11,404 nt of DNA, from assembly GCA_002686115.1 (NCBI GenBank), contig NZAF01000184.1:1-11404 (forward strand), written 5' to 3'. The first letter of the stretch is position 1, and each line of letters starts with the position of its first letter. Shown piece after piece: positions 5,344 through 11,404 of the stretch. The notes below the pieces were generated by a model. The model did no database searches and had not been told where the DNA came from. It saw nothing but the letters and a program-made list of their open reading frames with translations. The stretch comes from Halobacteriovorax sp. Its GTDB lineage: Bacteria; Bdellovibrionota; Bacteriovoracia; Bacteriovoracales; Bacteriovoracaceae. A program made the translations under genes and the position numbers.

Positions 5344-6996
5344 ATGAGTAAGAAACTTCTCTATTTTGGTAAAGATCAGGTCTATTTCAATTCATTAAGA
5401 AATAGAATCGACCAAGATGGGTTTAGTGATGAATTCGAGCTCATTTCGATGTTCTTTGATGAGGACAGTGATAAAAACTTTATCACGACAATTGTTTCTG
5501 AAATAGCTTCTCTTAATGCGCAAATCATTTTGATAGATTTCTCTATTGATAAAGATAAGGTTTCACTTCTAGCAAGACATCTAAGACTTACTCTTGATCC
5601 GAAGGAAACGTCTCTTGTCGGTCTACTTAATCAAGTTGAACCTGATAGCGAAGAATCGAGCACTAAAGAAGCTAATGATAATTCGATAAAGAAAGATTTT
5701 CTACAGGCCAGTTTAACTCACATACCAATCATTCATTATAAAGGAACTAGCTTAGGTCAAATTATATTTGATTCCACTTATCTCTTTGATGGTGATGCAG
5801 CATTTAGACCGGCCTATGCAACTTTTAAAAACTTTAAAAGAGAACTTTCCGCGAAGTACTTTTCTTCAATTACTCATATACTTAATGATCATTTAATTAT
5901 CGAATCTAGTCTAAACTTTGATGAAGAAGCGATTATTGAACTTGAATCAGACTTTTTAGTACATCTTAATAATAAACATGTAAAAGTAGAGAGAAAATCA
6001 ACTCAGTTATTACAAACTAAGTTTTCTAAGCGCTATCGTCTCTCTATGGATGTTATAGAACAGACAAAGCCTGATGATGTTGTGCTTGGAGCTCAAGAAA
6101 ATATCGAAGAGAATAAAGAAAAATATAATCTTGTTGATAAAACTGTGTTTAATCACTATATCAATTCTCTTGATCGAACTGGTCAGTCAAAAAAAGTTAA
6201 ATTACTACTTGTGCAAGATGGTTTAGAGGTTCTTCAGCAAATGGAGCAGTCTCTTAGTGAACTTCCCTATCTCATAAGATATCAAACTAGTTTTAGAAAG
6301 AATATGAAGGTGGTTTCAAATTTTAGGCCACATCTTATTGGGGTTGAATTCGGTGAGAAAATTAATGATATAAAGGAATTGATTAAGCTCATTAAAGAAA
6401 TTGAAGATTACGATCCCGTTATCAATATCTTCAATACTGATCTCTCCGGAGCTAGTCTTAGAGAAGAGCTAGATTATAAGTTTATCATGACACATCAAAG
6501 CTCAATTAATTTGGAGCTCCTTTTAAATATGCTTGAAATTTATGACAAAAAATATGGAAACTTTGATCCAGCGACAGCTGATCCTCTAGTAGATGAAGGA
6601 GAGTCTCCATTTCTCGTCTATGCCCTCAATCCTATGAGTAGGATTAAGCTTCACTTAGATATTGTCCTGACTAGTATTTCAGAACATGAGATAACATTTT
6701 TATGTTCTGAAGAATTACCAGAGAGAGGGGTTTTAATATTGGAAGACCCTATAAAAATGTATGTCACGATTCAAAAGCCTGTTGAAAAACTAGAAAATGA
6801 ACGTGGTATGAACCACTACTTTGGACTTATTAACGGTATTACGACATTAGAGCTGCAAAAGTTAAGACAACATGTGAATGACATGTTTCTTGCCGAGAAA
6901 AGACAAAAAGAGCTTGAAGAGAAGGAGGCCTTTGCCAAGCTCAATAAAGATAAGGCAAGTGGTGAAGGTGAGGCAGAACAAAGCGATCAAGACTAG
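5344..6996 (+). CDS. Large protein with duplicated receiver-like / PilZ-like layout, function unknown
   Basis: 550 aa, cytoplasmic, no membrane segment. Residues 1-135 look like a divergent response-regulator receiver (KKLLYFGKDQ at the first strand, IILIDFS with D65 at the phospho-acceptor position). Residues about 165-235 form a beta-rich segment reminiscent of PilZ. The pattern repeats: 284-400 is receiver-like (KVKLLLVQDG; HLIGVEF with Glu335 where Asp would be expected) and 425-515 is again PilZ-like beta-rich. The tail (516-550) is a charged, acidic, probably helical segment. The cyclic-di-GMP-binding RxxxR and DxSxxG motifs are not evident, so ligand binding is doubtful. The second receiver would not be phosphorylated normally. 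No close family is recognised; a signalling adaptor is an inference. No SD; see the promoter before it. Confidence 0.75.
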   Translation: MSKKLLYFGKDQVYFNSLRNRIDQDGFSDEFELISMFFDEDSDKNFITTIVSEIASLNAQIILIDFSIDKDKVSLLARHLRLTLDPKETSLVGLLNQVEPDSEESSTKEANDNSIKKDFLQASLTHIPIIHYKGTSLGQIIFDSTYLFDGDAAFRPAYATFKNFKRELSAKYFSSITHILNDHLIIESSLNFDEEAIIELESDFLVHLNNKHVKVERKSTQLLQTKFSKRYRLSMDVIEQTKPDDVVLGAQENIEENKEKYNLVDKTVFNHYINSLDRTGQSKKVKLLLVQDGLEVLQQMEQSLSELPYLIRYQTSFRKNMKVVSNFRPHLIGVEFGEKINDIKELIKLIKEIEDYDPVINIFNTDLSGASLREELDYKFIMTHQSSINLELLLNMLEIYDKKYGNFDPATADPLVDEGESPFLVYALNPMSRIKLHLDIVLTSISEHEITFLCSEELPERGVLILEDPIKMYVTIQKPVEKLENERGMNHYFGLINGITTLELQKLRQHVNDMFLAEKRQKELEEKEAFAKLNKDKASGEGEAEQSDQD

Positions 6997-6997
6997 G

Positions 6998-7030
6998 TAT
7001 TTAAAAACTATTTAAAAACTATTTGAAAAC
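6998..7030. repeat. Three tandem 11-bp repeats at a convergent gene junction
   Basis: TATTTAAAAAC occurs at 6998-7008 and 7009-7019, and once more as TATTTGAAAAC at 7020-7030. The array begins just after the stop of the 550-aa gene and runs into the last codons and stop (7019-7021) of the minus-strand arginase-family gene. No intrinsic terminator hairpin is seen at this junction. Confidence 0.75.
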
Positions 7031-7942
7031 ACTTTTATAAATAATTGATGCCACTTTTCTTGCATCTTCTGTCGCAAGTGAGTCATATAGTGGATTGTAT
7101 TCATAAAGGCCCATAAGTATTGAGCTGTTTTTTCTATTTAAAATTTCAATCGTCGTCTCTAAGAAGTTAAGAGGAAGTCCATCATGGTTTACGGCACTCA
7201 CAGAGCGAATATCAGATGCTCTAAATCCGTCTAGGTCAACACTTAAAATTATCACATGGTCATCAGAGATTTTATTCACAATACTTTCTAATACTTCTTT
7301 TGATTTATCTTTTTGAAATCCATTAGTACTATCTTCCAATTGTTCACAAGTAAATATTTTCATATTCAACTTTTCATAATTAGCGTTCACATTAGCATAA
7401 TCATGAATACCAAGTTGAATCAGTTCAATTTGGTATTCATTTAATAACTGTCTAAATGGAGTGCCGGAGTGTGAAACGTCATCTGCACGTGTATCAAGAT
7501 GGGCATCAAAGTTTATAATTGTTATGTTCTTATTTTCTAAAAGTGTCTTAGAAAGAGCGGAAACGAAAGTGTAGATATGATCATGTCCACCACCGAGATG
7601 GATGATATTTTTATTATTACATCTTTTAACTATCTCACTAATTTTTTTTATCTGATCTTTTTGAAATGAATGAAACTCTGATGGTGTTTTAATAGTAATT
7701 GGCCTACAAGTCTCTTCAAAGAATATTTTTTTTTGAATTTGTCTTTTTGCCATTTTTAAGACTTCTTTTTGTATGACCTTAGGAGAAAATCGAGCACCTC
7801 TTCTGCCTCCATTAAAAAGGACGCCATGATCATCAGAGGACTTGATAAATAAAATATCCTCATTACCAAGTTGATCCTGTAAAGAAGTGATGGAATCATT
7901 CTTTCTATCTTTTAAATTATTATCAAACTCTTCATATGACAT
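7019..7942 (-). CDS. Arginase/formimidoylglutamase-family metallohydrolase
   Basis: 307 aa, usual length for the ureohydrolase superfamily. All six manganese ligands are visible: H120 in HLGGGHDH, D146/H148/D150 in NFDAHLDTR, and D236/D238 in SVDLDGF. EYNP (281-284) supplies the usual conserved glutamate. The early NGGRRGARFSP block (44-54) is also typical. The enzyme hydrolyses a guanidino or formimino bond. The SVDLDGFRASD form of the third motif and lack of biosynthetic neighbours favour the formimidoylglutamase (histidine degradation) side over agmatinase, but no other hut gene is in the window. GGGAG lies 6 nt before the ATG, and a minus-strand TATACT (7965-7960) is a fair -10. Cytoplasmic. 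Family certain, substrate uncertain. Confidence 0.85.
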   Translation of the reverse strand: MSYEEFDNNLKDRKNDSITSLQDQLGNEDILFIKSSDDHGVLFNGGRRGARFSPKVIQKEVLKMAKRQIQKKIFFEETCRPITIKTPSEFHSFQKDQIKKISEIVKRCNNKNIIHLGGGHDHIYTFVSALSKTLLENKNITIINFDAHLDTRADDVSHSGTPFRQLLNEYQIELIQLGIHDYANVNANYEKLNMKIFTCEQLEDSTNGFQKDKSKEVLESIVNKISDDHVIILSVDLDGFRASDIRSVSAVNHDGLPLNFLETTIEILNRKNSSILMGLYEYNPLYDSLATEDARKVASIIYKSVFK

Positions 7943-7959
7943 ATATTTCTCCCGTTATT

Positions 7960-7974
7960 AGTATACTCTAGAGT
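7960..7974. promoter_or_regulatory. Overlapping dyads at the arginase-family gene promoter
   Basis: AGTATACT (7960-7967) and ACTCTAGAGT (7965-7974) are perfect palindromes that overlap each other and the minus-strand -10 element TATACT. A dimeric regulator binding here would block the promoter. Short palindromes can arise by chance, so this is tentative. Confidence 0.3.
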
Positions 7975-8018
7975 CCTTGTTCATGATAAAGGGTCATCCT
8001 TTTCCCACGAGTATCTAC

Positions 8019-8046
8019 TTGAAAACTGATAGTTTACTAGTAGAAT
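8019..8046 (+). promoter_or_regulatory. Sigma-70-type promoter of the GYF_2 gene, leaderless spacing
   Basis: TTGAAA (8019-8024) and TAGAAT (8041-8046), each 5 of 6 to consensus, are separated by 16 nt. The -10 ends 7 nt before the ATG at 8054, so transcription would begin at 8053 or on the A of the start codon. The AGG at 8047-8049 is too close to the ATG to act as an SD. Confidence 0.6.
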
Positions 8047-8053
8047 AGGTTAT

Positions 8054-9607
8054 ATGGAAAAAATATGGTTTGTGGCCTTTAAGGGAAAAAAGAAAGGACC
8101 ATTTTCAAATGCCGAGATCAAGGAGCTTCTTCAAATTGAAGAAATTAACTCATATACACTATTATGGAAAAAAGGTTTTCCCAAGTGGCTCCCTTTGTCT
8201 GAGTGTCGCTCAGAGATTTTTTTATCAGTCTCAAATGCAGTGCCTGAACTACCAGAGATTCCTGTAAAAAAAGACCTTCCTGACTTACCTGCCGTTCCTA
8301 CTGTTGAAAAAGCTATAGATAAAACTGAAGTGAAACCTTATTTGCCTCCAGTGCCAGCTCCAAGTTCTGTGGCCGAGGTTCATAAAAATGATGCTAATGA
8401 AACAGTCATTCCTAATCATAAGAGTGATCAAGAAAATGACGAAGCAAAAGAAGATCATAAAGAAGAAGTTTTAATAGATGAACAAAAACTCTTAAATGAC
8501 GATGAGGATGAGTCGGGGGAGTATGTCTCGCTTGATGAATCTGAAATATCTGAAGAATATCATGATGAAGAGCAGAATGAGAATGAAGAGTCTTTAGAGC
8601 CTGAAGAGCGTGAAGGGCTATCTATTTTTTCTATTATTGGTGGGCTATTTTTACTCTTAACGACAGCTCTTACTTGTTTTATCCTCTTCTTTTTTAGCTC
8701 TCATAAGAGCGAAGAGCTACAGTTTAAGAATATTTCTCTTAATGTTCTAAATTCAATTACCAAAGAAGAAGTAAATTCAAAATTTTATGTAAATTTTGGT
8801 ATTGATAAGAATTTAAATACAATTTTTGCTCGATCAAATCTTTCTAAGGATGCTGTCTATGATGTCGTTTTTAAGTCATTAAGACGTGATAAGAAAAATC
8901 AAATTCAATCAGAATTTTCTTCTCATGCTAAAAGTGTTGCAGGAAAATTGAAATTTGATGAATTCGATTTTCTTGTTGGTGAGCAGATCTTAGAAGGTGA
9001 GTATGAAATTAAGGTTAATGCACGCCTCAGTCACACAATAGATGTCTTATTAAATTACATCTTAGGTCGACCTTATGAGTTTAGCTTTGAAGAGAAAACT
9101 TATCTTGTTAAAGAAAGTATAAAGAAGTTCAAAGAAGACCTTAAAAAGATTGAATTAAACAAAGTCATTAAAGAAAAAGAAAACTTTAATGAATTAGAAG
9201 AAAAAATAAAAACTATAAAGAGCATTTTACAAAGCCTTTCTTTAACTTTTTCAACTTCATTAAATAATAAAATGGGAACATCAGCGGCCAATCAATTTGC
9301 AGCAAAATATTCTTCAAGTGCAGGAAGTATTCTGCAAAATATTATTGTTACTGATTATAAAAATGCTTTTGAACAATCTAAGAAAAAAGTAGAGCTACAA
9401 AGTGTTGCTGAAGAGGTCTTAATGATATCTAAAGACATCGCTGCTTGGAGTGCTGATCTTATGAGTGAAGTTGAAAAGAGTGGACGATTAAATGATAAGA
9501 AAAGAAAAAAGCTAAAAGAGAAAATGAATACTCAAAACGAGAAATTTATGCAATCTCTTGATGATGTTCTTATCAAGTTGGATGTTGGCAAAAAAAATCT
9601 AGAGTAA
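8054..9607 (+). CDS. GYF_2-domain single-pass membrane protein with acidic linker and coiled coil
   Basis: 517 aa. Residues 1-52 are a GYF_2 (DUF4339) domain: WFVAFKGKKKGPFSNAEIKEL then a TLLWKKGFPKWLPL block. Next come a proline-rich segment (63-105), a strongly acidic low-complexity linker (about 123-188) and a single transmembrane helix (189-216). The roughly 300-residue C-terminal domain is rich in charged residues with a likely coiled coil (345-395) and further helices to the end. GYF_2 domains are thought to mediate protein-protein contacts, possibly with proline-rich partners; this protein carries its own proline-rich segment. Topology is ambiguous because charges around the helix are weakly biased. 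The C-terminal domain matches nothing I know. It looks leaderless. Its last 9 nt overlap the tail of the convergent MBL gene. Confidence 0.82.
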   Translation: MEKIWFVAFKGKKKGPFSNAEIKELLQIEEINSYTLLWKKGFPKWLPLSECRSEIFLSVSNAVPELPEIPVKKDLPDLPAVPTVEKAIDKTEVKPYLPPVPAPSSVAEVHKNDANETVIPNHKSDQENDEAKEDHKEEVLIDEQKLLNDDEDESGEYVSLDESEISEEYHDEEQNENEESLEPEEREGLSIFSIIGGLFLLLTTALTCFILFFFSSHKSEELQFKNISLNVLNSITKEEVNSKFYVNFGIDKNLNTIFARSNLSKDAVYDVVFKSLRRDKKNQIQSEFSSHAKSVAGKLKFDEFDFLVGEQILEGEYEIKVNARLSHTIDVLLNYILGRPYEFSFEEKTYLVKESIKKFKEDLKKIELNKVIKEKENFNELEEKIKTIKSILQSLSLTFSTSLNNKMGTSAANQFAAKYSSSAGSILQNIIVTDYKNAFEQSKKKVELQSVAEEVLMISKDIAAWSADLMSEVEKSGRLNDKKRKKLKEKMNTQNEKFMQSLDDVLIKLDVGKKNLE

Positions 9608-10495
9608 TCCCTTGTTTTTTTCAAGATCACTTTTTTCATAGAGCTCTTTTGCAATATATTTTCCTCTTTCATCTTTTTTTATCTTTGCACCCCAGTAGAC
9701 TGGATCATGTTCAAATATAACGGTCAGGTCATTTTCGATAATAAAGTCAAGAAACTCAATCTTATACTCTGTTGTAAGCCCTGGGCTTATGTCATAGCCC
9801 ATTACCCATGGGATATGGATATGGTTTGAGGTGGGTATCAAATCTGCAAGATAAATATACTTGTCAGTATAGGTATGCATTAAGTAGGGAGTATGTCCGT
9901 GTGAGACTTTATAAAATAGATGATGATCTTTATCTATTTCTAAGACAACACCTTGGTCTTCTGTAAGAAAGTTGACTCTTTCATTATTAATTGCTTCTTT
10001 AATGATGGGATTAAATATTTTTGAGTGGAAGCTTCCGGAGTCTCTTAGAGTTGGATTTAATGAATACTCATAATGACTTTGATGTAAGTGAATGGTGGCA
10101 TTTTTAAATACATTTACTAGATTTTCACCTTCTTTGGCACAAATACCCCCTACATGGTCAAAGTGTAAGTGACTTATGACAAGATCTGTAACATCACTTG
10201 TTTTTAGACCAATATTTGAAAGCATCTGTTCAATTGGGTTTTGAGATTGCCTGACGTCAAATTGTTCATCAAACTTCTGACCATGGTAGTCACCAATACC
10301 AGTGTCCGTTAAAATTACTTTAGTCGAACTTTTAATAAGCCATAGCCTTAGATCAAGGTTGATACGATTGAGATCATCTGGAGGAGATTTCTTTTGCCAC
10401 AGTGGTCTTGGGATAATCCCATACATCGCGCCTCCGTCGAGTCTAAACATCCCGGGAGTTAAACAGTAATTCTCTATGTTGCTTTGTGTTGTCAT
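9599..10495 (-). CDS. MBL-fold metallohydrolase (lactonase-like group)
   Basis: 298 aa. It has the full dinuclear zinc set of the MBL superfamily: HLHFDH (H109, H111, D113, H114), HGHTP (H201), D218 in YLADLIPTS and H263 in FEHDP. The DTGIGD strand (64-69) and the HVGG after the motif are typical of the N-acyl-homoserine lactonase/phosphotriesterase-like group rather than glyoxalase II or RNase Z. No signal peptide, so cytoplasmic. AGGTG lies 8 nt before the ATG, and a perfect minus-strand TATAAT (10542-10537) with TTTAAA at 10565-10560 gives a start near 10530. It is not related closely to the persulfide dioxygenase-like enzyme elsewhere in the window. Substrate unknown; quorum quenching is possible but not shown. 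Confidence 0.85.
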   Translation of the reverse strand: MTTQSNIENYCLTPGMFRLDGGAMYGIIPRPLWQKKSPPDDLNRINLDLRLWLIKSSTKVILTDTGIGDYHGQKFDEQFDVRQSQNPIEQMLSNIGLKTSDVTDLVISHLHFDHVGGICAKEGENLVNVFKNATIHLHQSHYEYSLNPTLRDSGSFHSKIFNPIIKEAINNERVNFLTEDQGVVLEIDKDHHLFYKVSHGHTPYLMHTYTDKYIYLADLIPTSNHIHIPWVMGYDISPGLTTEYKIEFLDFIIENDLTVIFEHDPVYWGAKIKKDERGKYIAKELYEKSDLEKNKGLL

Positions 10496-10536
10496 AAGTT
10501 TTGCACCTATCTAAAATGTTTTTTATTTTTTTGAAC

Positions 10537-10565
10537 ATTATAGTCGGATTTAAAGCTTATTTAAA
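10537..10565 (-). promoter_or_regulatory. Promoter of the MBL hydrolase gene
   Basis: On the minus strand a perfect TATAAT (10542-10537) follows a moderate -35 TTTAAA (10565-10560) at a 17-nt spacing. The start would be near 10530, giving a leader of about 35 nt that contains the AGGTG SD. Confidence 0.55.
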
Positions 10566-10618
10566 ATAATAAAATTTCAGCCGAAAAAGTACTGATTTGT
10601 TCATTTTTTGAAGCGTTG

Positions 10619-10658
10619 CTCCTAGGAACTTTCCTAAGAGGGCATTAATATAAGTGCC
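10619..10658 (+). promoter_or_regulatory. Two dyads upstream of sucC
   Basis: CTCCTAGGAA (10619-10628) and TTCCTAAGAG (10631-10640) pair at 9 of 10 positions. Directly after them GGCA (10641-10644) and TGCC (10655-10658) flank a partly symmetric AT core. These lie 50-90 nt before the sucC start, among candidate -10 elements TATAAA (10660-10665) and TATACT (10684-10689), neither with a convincing -35. Likely operator(s) or a leader hairpin for the TCA-cycle operon. Confidence 0.4.
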
Positions 10659-10709
10659 ATATAAAACGTTGATTTTTAATTAATATACTAATCCAACTAA
10701 GGGGATTTT

Positions 10710-11404
10710 ATGAACGTACATGAGTACCAGGCAAAACAATTAATGAGAGACATGGGTCTCAAGGTGTTAGCTGGTCATGTTGCTAATACTGTTGATGAGG
10801 CAGTAGAGGCTGCAAAGAAATTAGGTGGGAACGTTTGGGTTGTAAAAGCTCAAATTCATGCTGGTGGTAGAGGTAAAGCTGGTGGTGTTAAACTTGCAAA
10901 GTCTTTAGATGAAGTAAAGTTACACGCAGACGATATCCTTGGTAAAACACTTGTTACTCACCAAACAGGACCTGAAGGAAAGAAAGTTTTAAAGCTTTTA
11001 ATCGAAGAAGGGTGTGAGATTGAACATGAATACTATGCAGGTGTAGTTCTAGATAGAGGTACTGGTAGAGTAACAATGATGGCTTCAGCAGAAGGTGGAG
11101 TTGAGATTGAAAAAGTTGCTGAAGAAACACCAGAGAAAATTATAAAAGTTGCTATTGATCCAGCAGCTGGATTCACTCCATTTGTAGCAAGAAAACTTGC
11201 CTATGGGATTGGATTAAAAACTAAAGAAGAAGTAAAAGAAGCTTCTACATTCTTTAAAGGTTTATATGACCTCTATATGAAGAATGATTGTTCAATTGCT
11301 GAAATCAATCCACTTGTAAAAACAAAGAGTGGTGAGATTCTTGCTCTTGATGCGAAGTTAAACTTTGATTCAAATGCTCTTTATAGACATAAAGATATTG
11401 AAGC
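10710..11404 (+). CDS. sucC: Succinyl-CoA synthetase beta subunit (ADP-forming), 5' part
   Basis: First 231 codons of a protein normally about 388 aa; the frame is open to the right edge. With the alpha subunit (SucD) it forms the TCA-cycle enzyme that makes ATP or GTP from succinyl-CoA. Visible marks: MNVHEYQAKQL start, the ATP-grasp glycine-rich stretch KAQIHAGGRGKAGGVK (46-61), and the magnesium ligands N200 in AEINPLV and D214 in LALDAK. Start is clear: AAGGGG 5 nt upstream. Codon use is cleaner than in its neighbours, as expected for a highly expressed gene. sucD is expected just beyond the window. The strand and the 214-nt gap make it the first gene of its operon. Confidence 0.97.
   Translation, partial: MNVHEYQAKQLMRDMGLKVLAGHVANTVDEAVEAAKKLGGNVWVVKAQIHAGGRGKAGGVKLAKSLDEVKLHADDILGKTLVTHQTGPEGKKVLKLLIEEGCEIEHEYYAGVVLDRGTGRVTMMASAEGGVEIEKVAEETPEKIIKVAIDPAAGFTPFVARKLAYGIGLKTKEEVKEASTFFKGLYDLYMKNDCSIAEINPLVKTKSGEILALDAKLNFDSNALYRHKDIE

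Noticed and set aside
7403..7425. FNR-like dyad TTGAATCAGTTCAA
   Set aside because: Inside the coding region of the arginase-family gene, and the TTGAA halves differ from the TTGAT consensus.
8070..8267. Plus-strand open frame of 65 codons
   Set aside because: Shifted-frame shadow of the GYF_2 domain, whose own frame encodes the conserved motif.
9100..9291. Minus-strand open frame of 63 codons rich in Phe, Leu, Ser
   Set aside because: Antisense to the Lys/Glu-rich coiled coil of the GYF_2 protein; AAA/GAA codons read backwards give this composition.
10134..10152. Third TTTGGCAC sequence
   Set aside because: The expected -12 GC is CC, and it lies inside the MBL hydrolase gene.

Overview
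The window is AT-rich, densely packed chromosomal DNA from a Gram-negative bacterium: it has a C-terminal piece of an outer-membrane beta-barrel, a lipoprotein, periplasmic proteins and a c-type cytochrome-like protein. The mix of a GYF_2-domain membrane protein, poorly conserved signalling proteins, low GC and many tail-to-tail genes suggests a predatory Bdellovibrionota lineage such as Bacteriovorax/Halobacteriovorax. That placement is an inference; no rRNA is present. No mobile elements, tRNAs or CRISPR arrays were seen.

Layout. Bases 1-1188 hold the end of an outer-membrane protein gene and a methyltransferase-fold lipoprotein. Bases 1174-3570 form a sulfur/redox block: a TauE/SafE permease on the minus strand, diverging from a persulfide-dioxygenase-like MBL enzyme that overlaps a DUF3365 haem-c protein. 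A perfect FNR-type box lies in the divergent gap. A perfect 30-bp inverted repeat (3575-3637) separates this block from the minus-strand pair CBS-domain protein + YceI-like periplasmic protein (3643-4790). A short hypothetical gene (4819-5061) is head-to-head with the YceI gene.

Bases 5062-5343 contain no protein gene but carry the most interesting signal: a textbook sigma-54 promoter (GG-N10-GC) followed about 90 nt later by a strong intrinsic terminator. This looks like an unannotated sigma-54-dependent small RNA, or a terminated leader of the next gene. Next come a 550-aa protein with what looks like a duplicated receiver-like/PilZ-like layout (5344-6996), an arginase/formimidoylglutamase-family enzyme (7019-7942, minus), a GYF_2 membrane protein (8054-9607), a second MBL hydrolase (9599-10495, minus), and the first 231 codons of sucC (10710 to the window end).

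How the parts work together. The persulfide dioxygenase-like enzyme would oxidise persulfide to sulfite and TauE/SafE would export the sulfite, as in the known BigR-Blh-TauE type systems. Here the usual repressor gene is absent and an FNR-type site sits at about -41.5 from a possible tauE start. Three plus-strand genes (4819, 5344, 8054) lack a Shine-Dalgarno sequence and have -10-like elements ending 6-8 nt before the ATG, which points to leaderless mRNAs, whereas most other genes have clear SD sequences.
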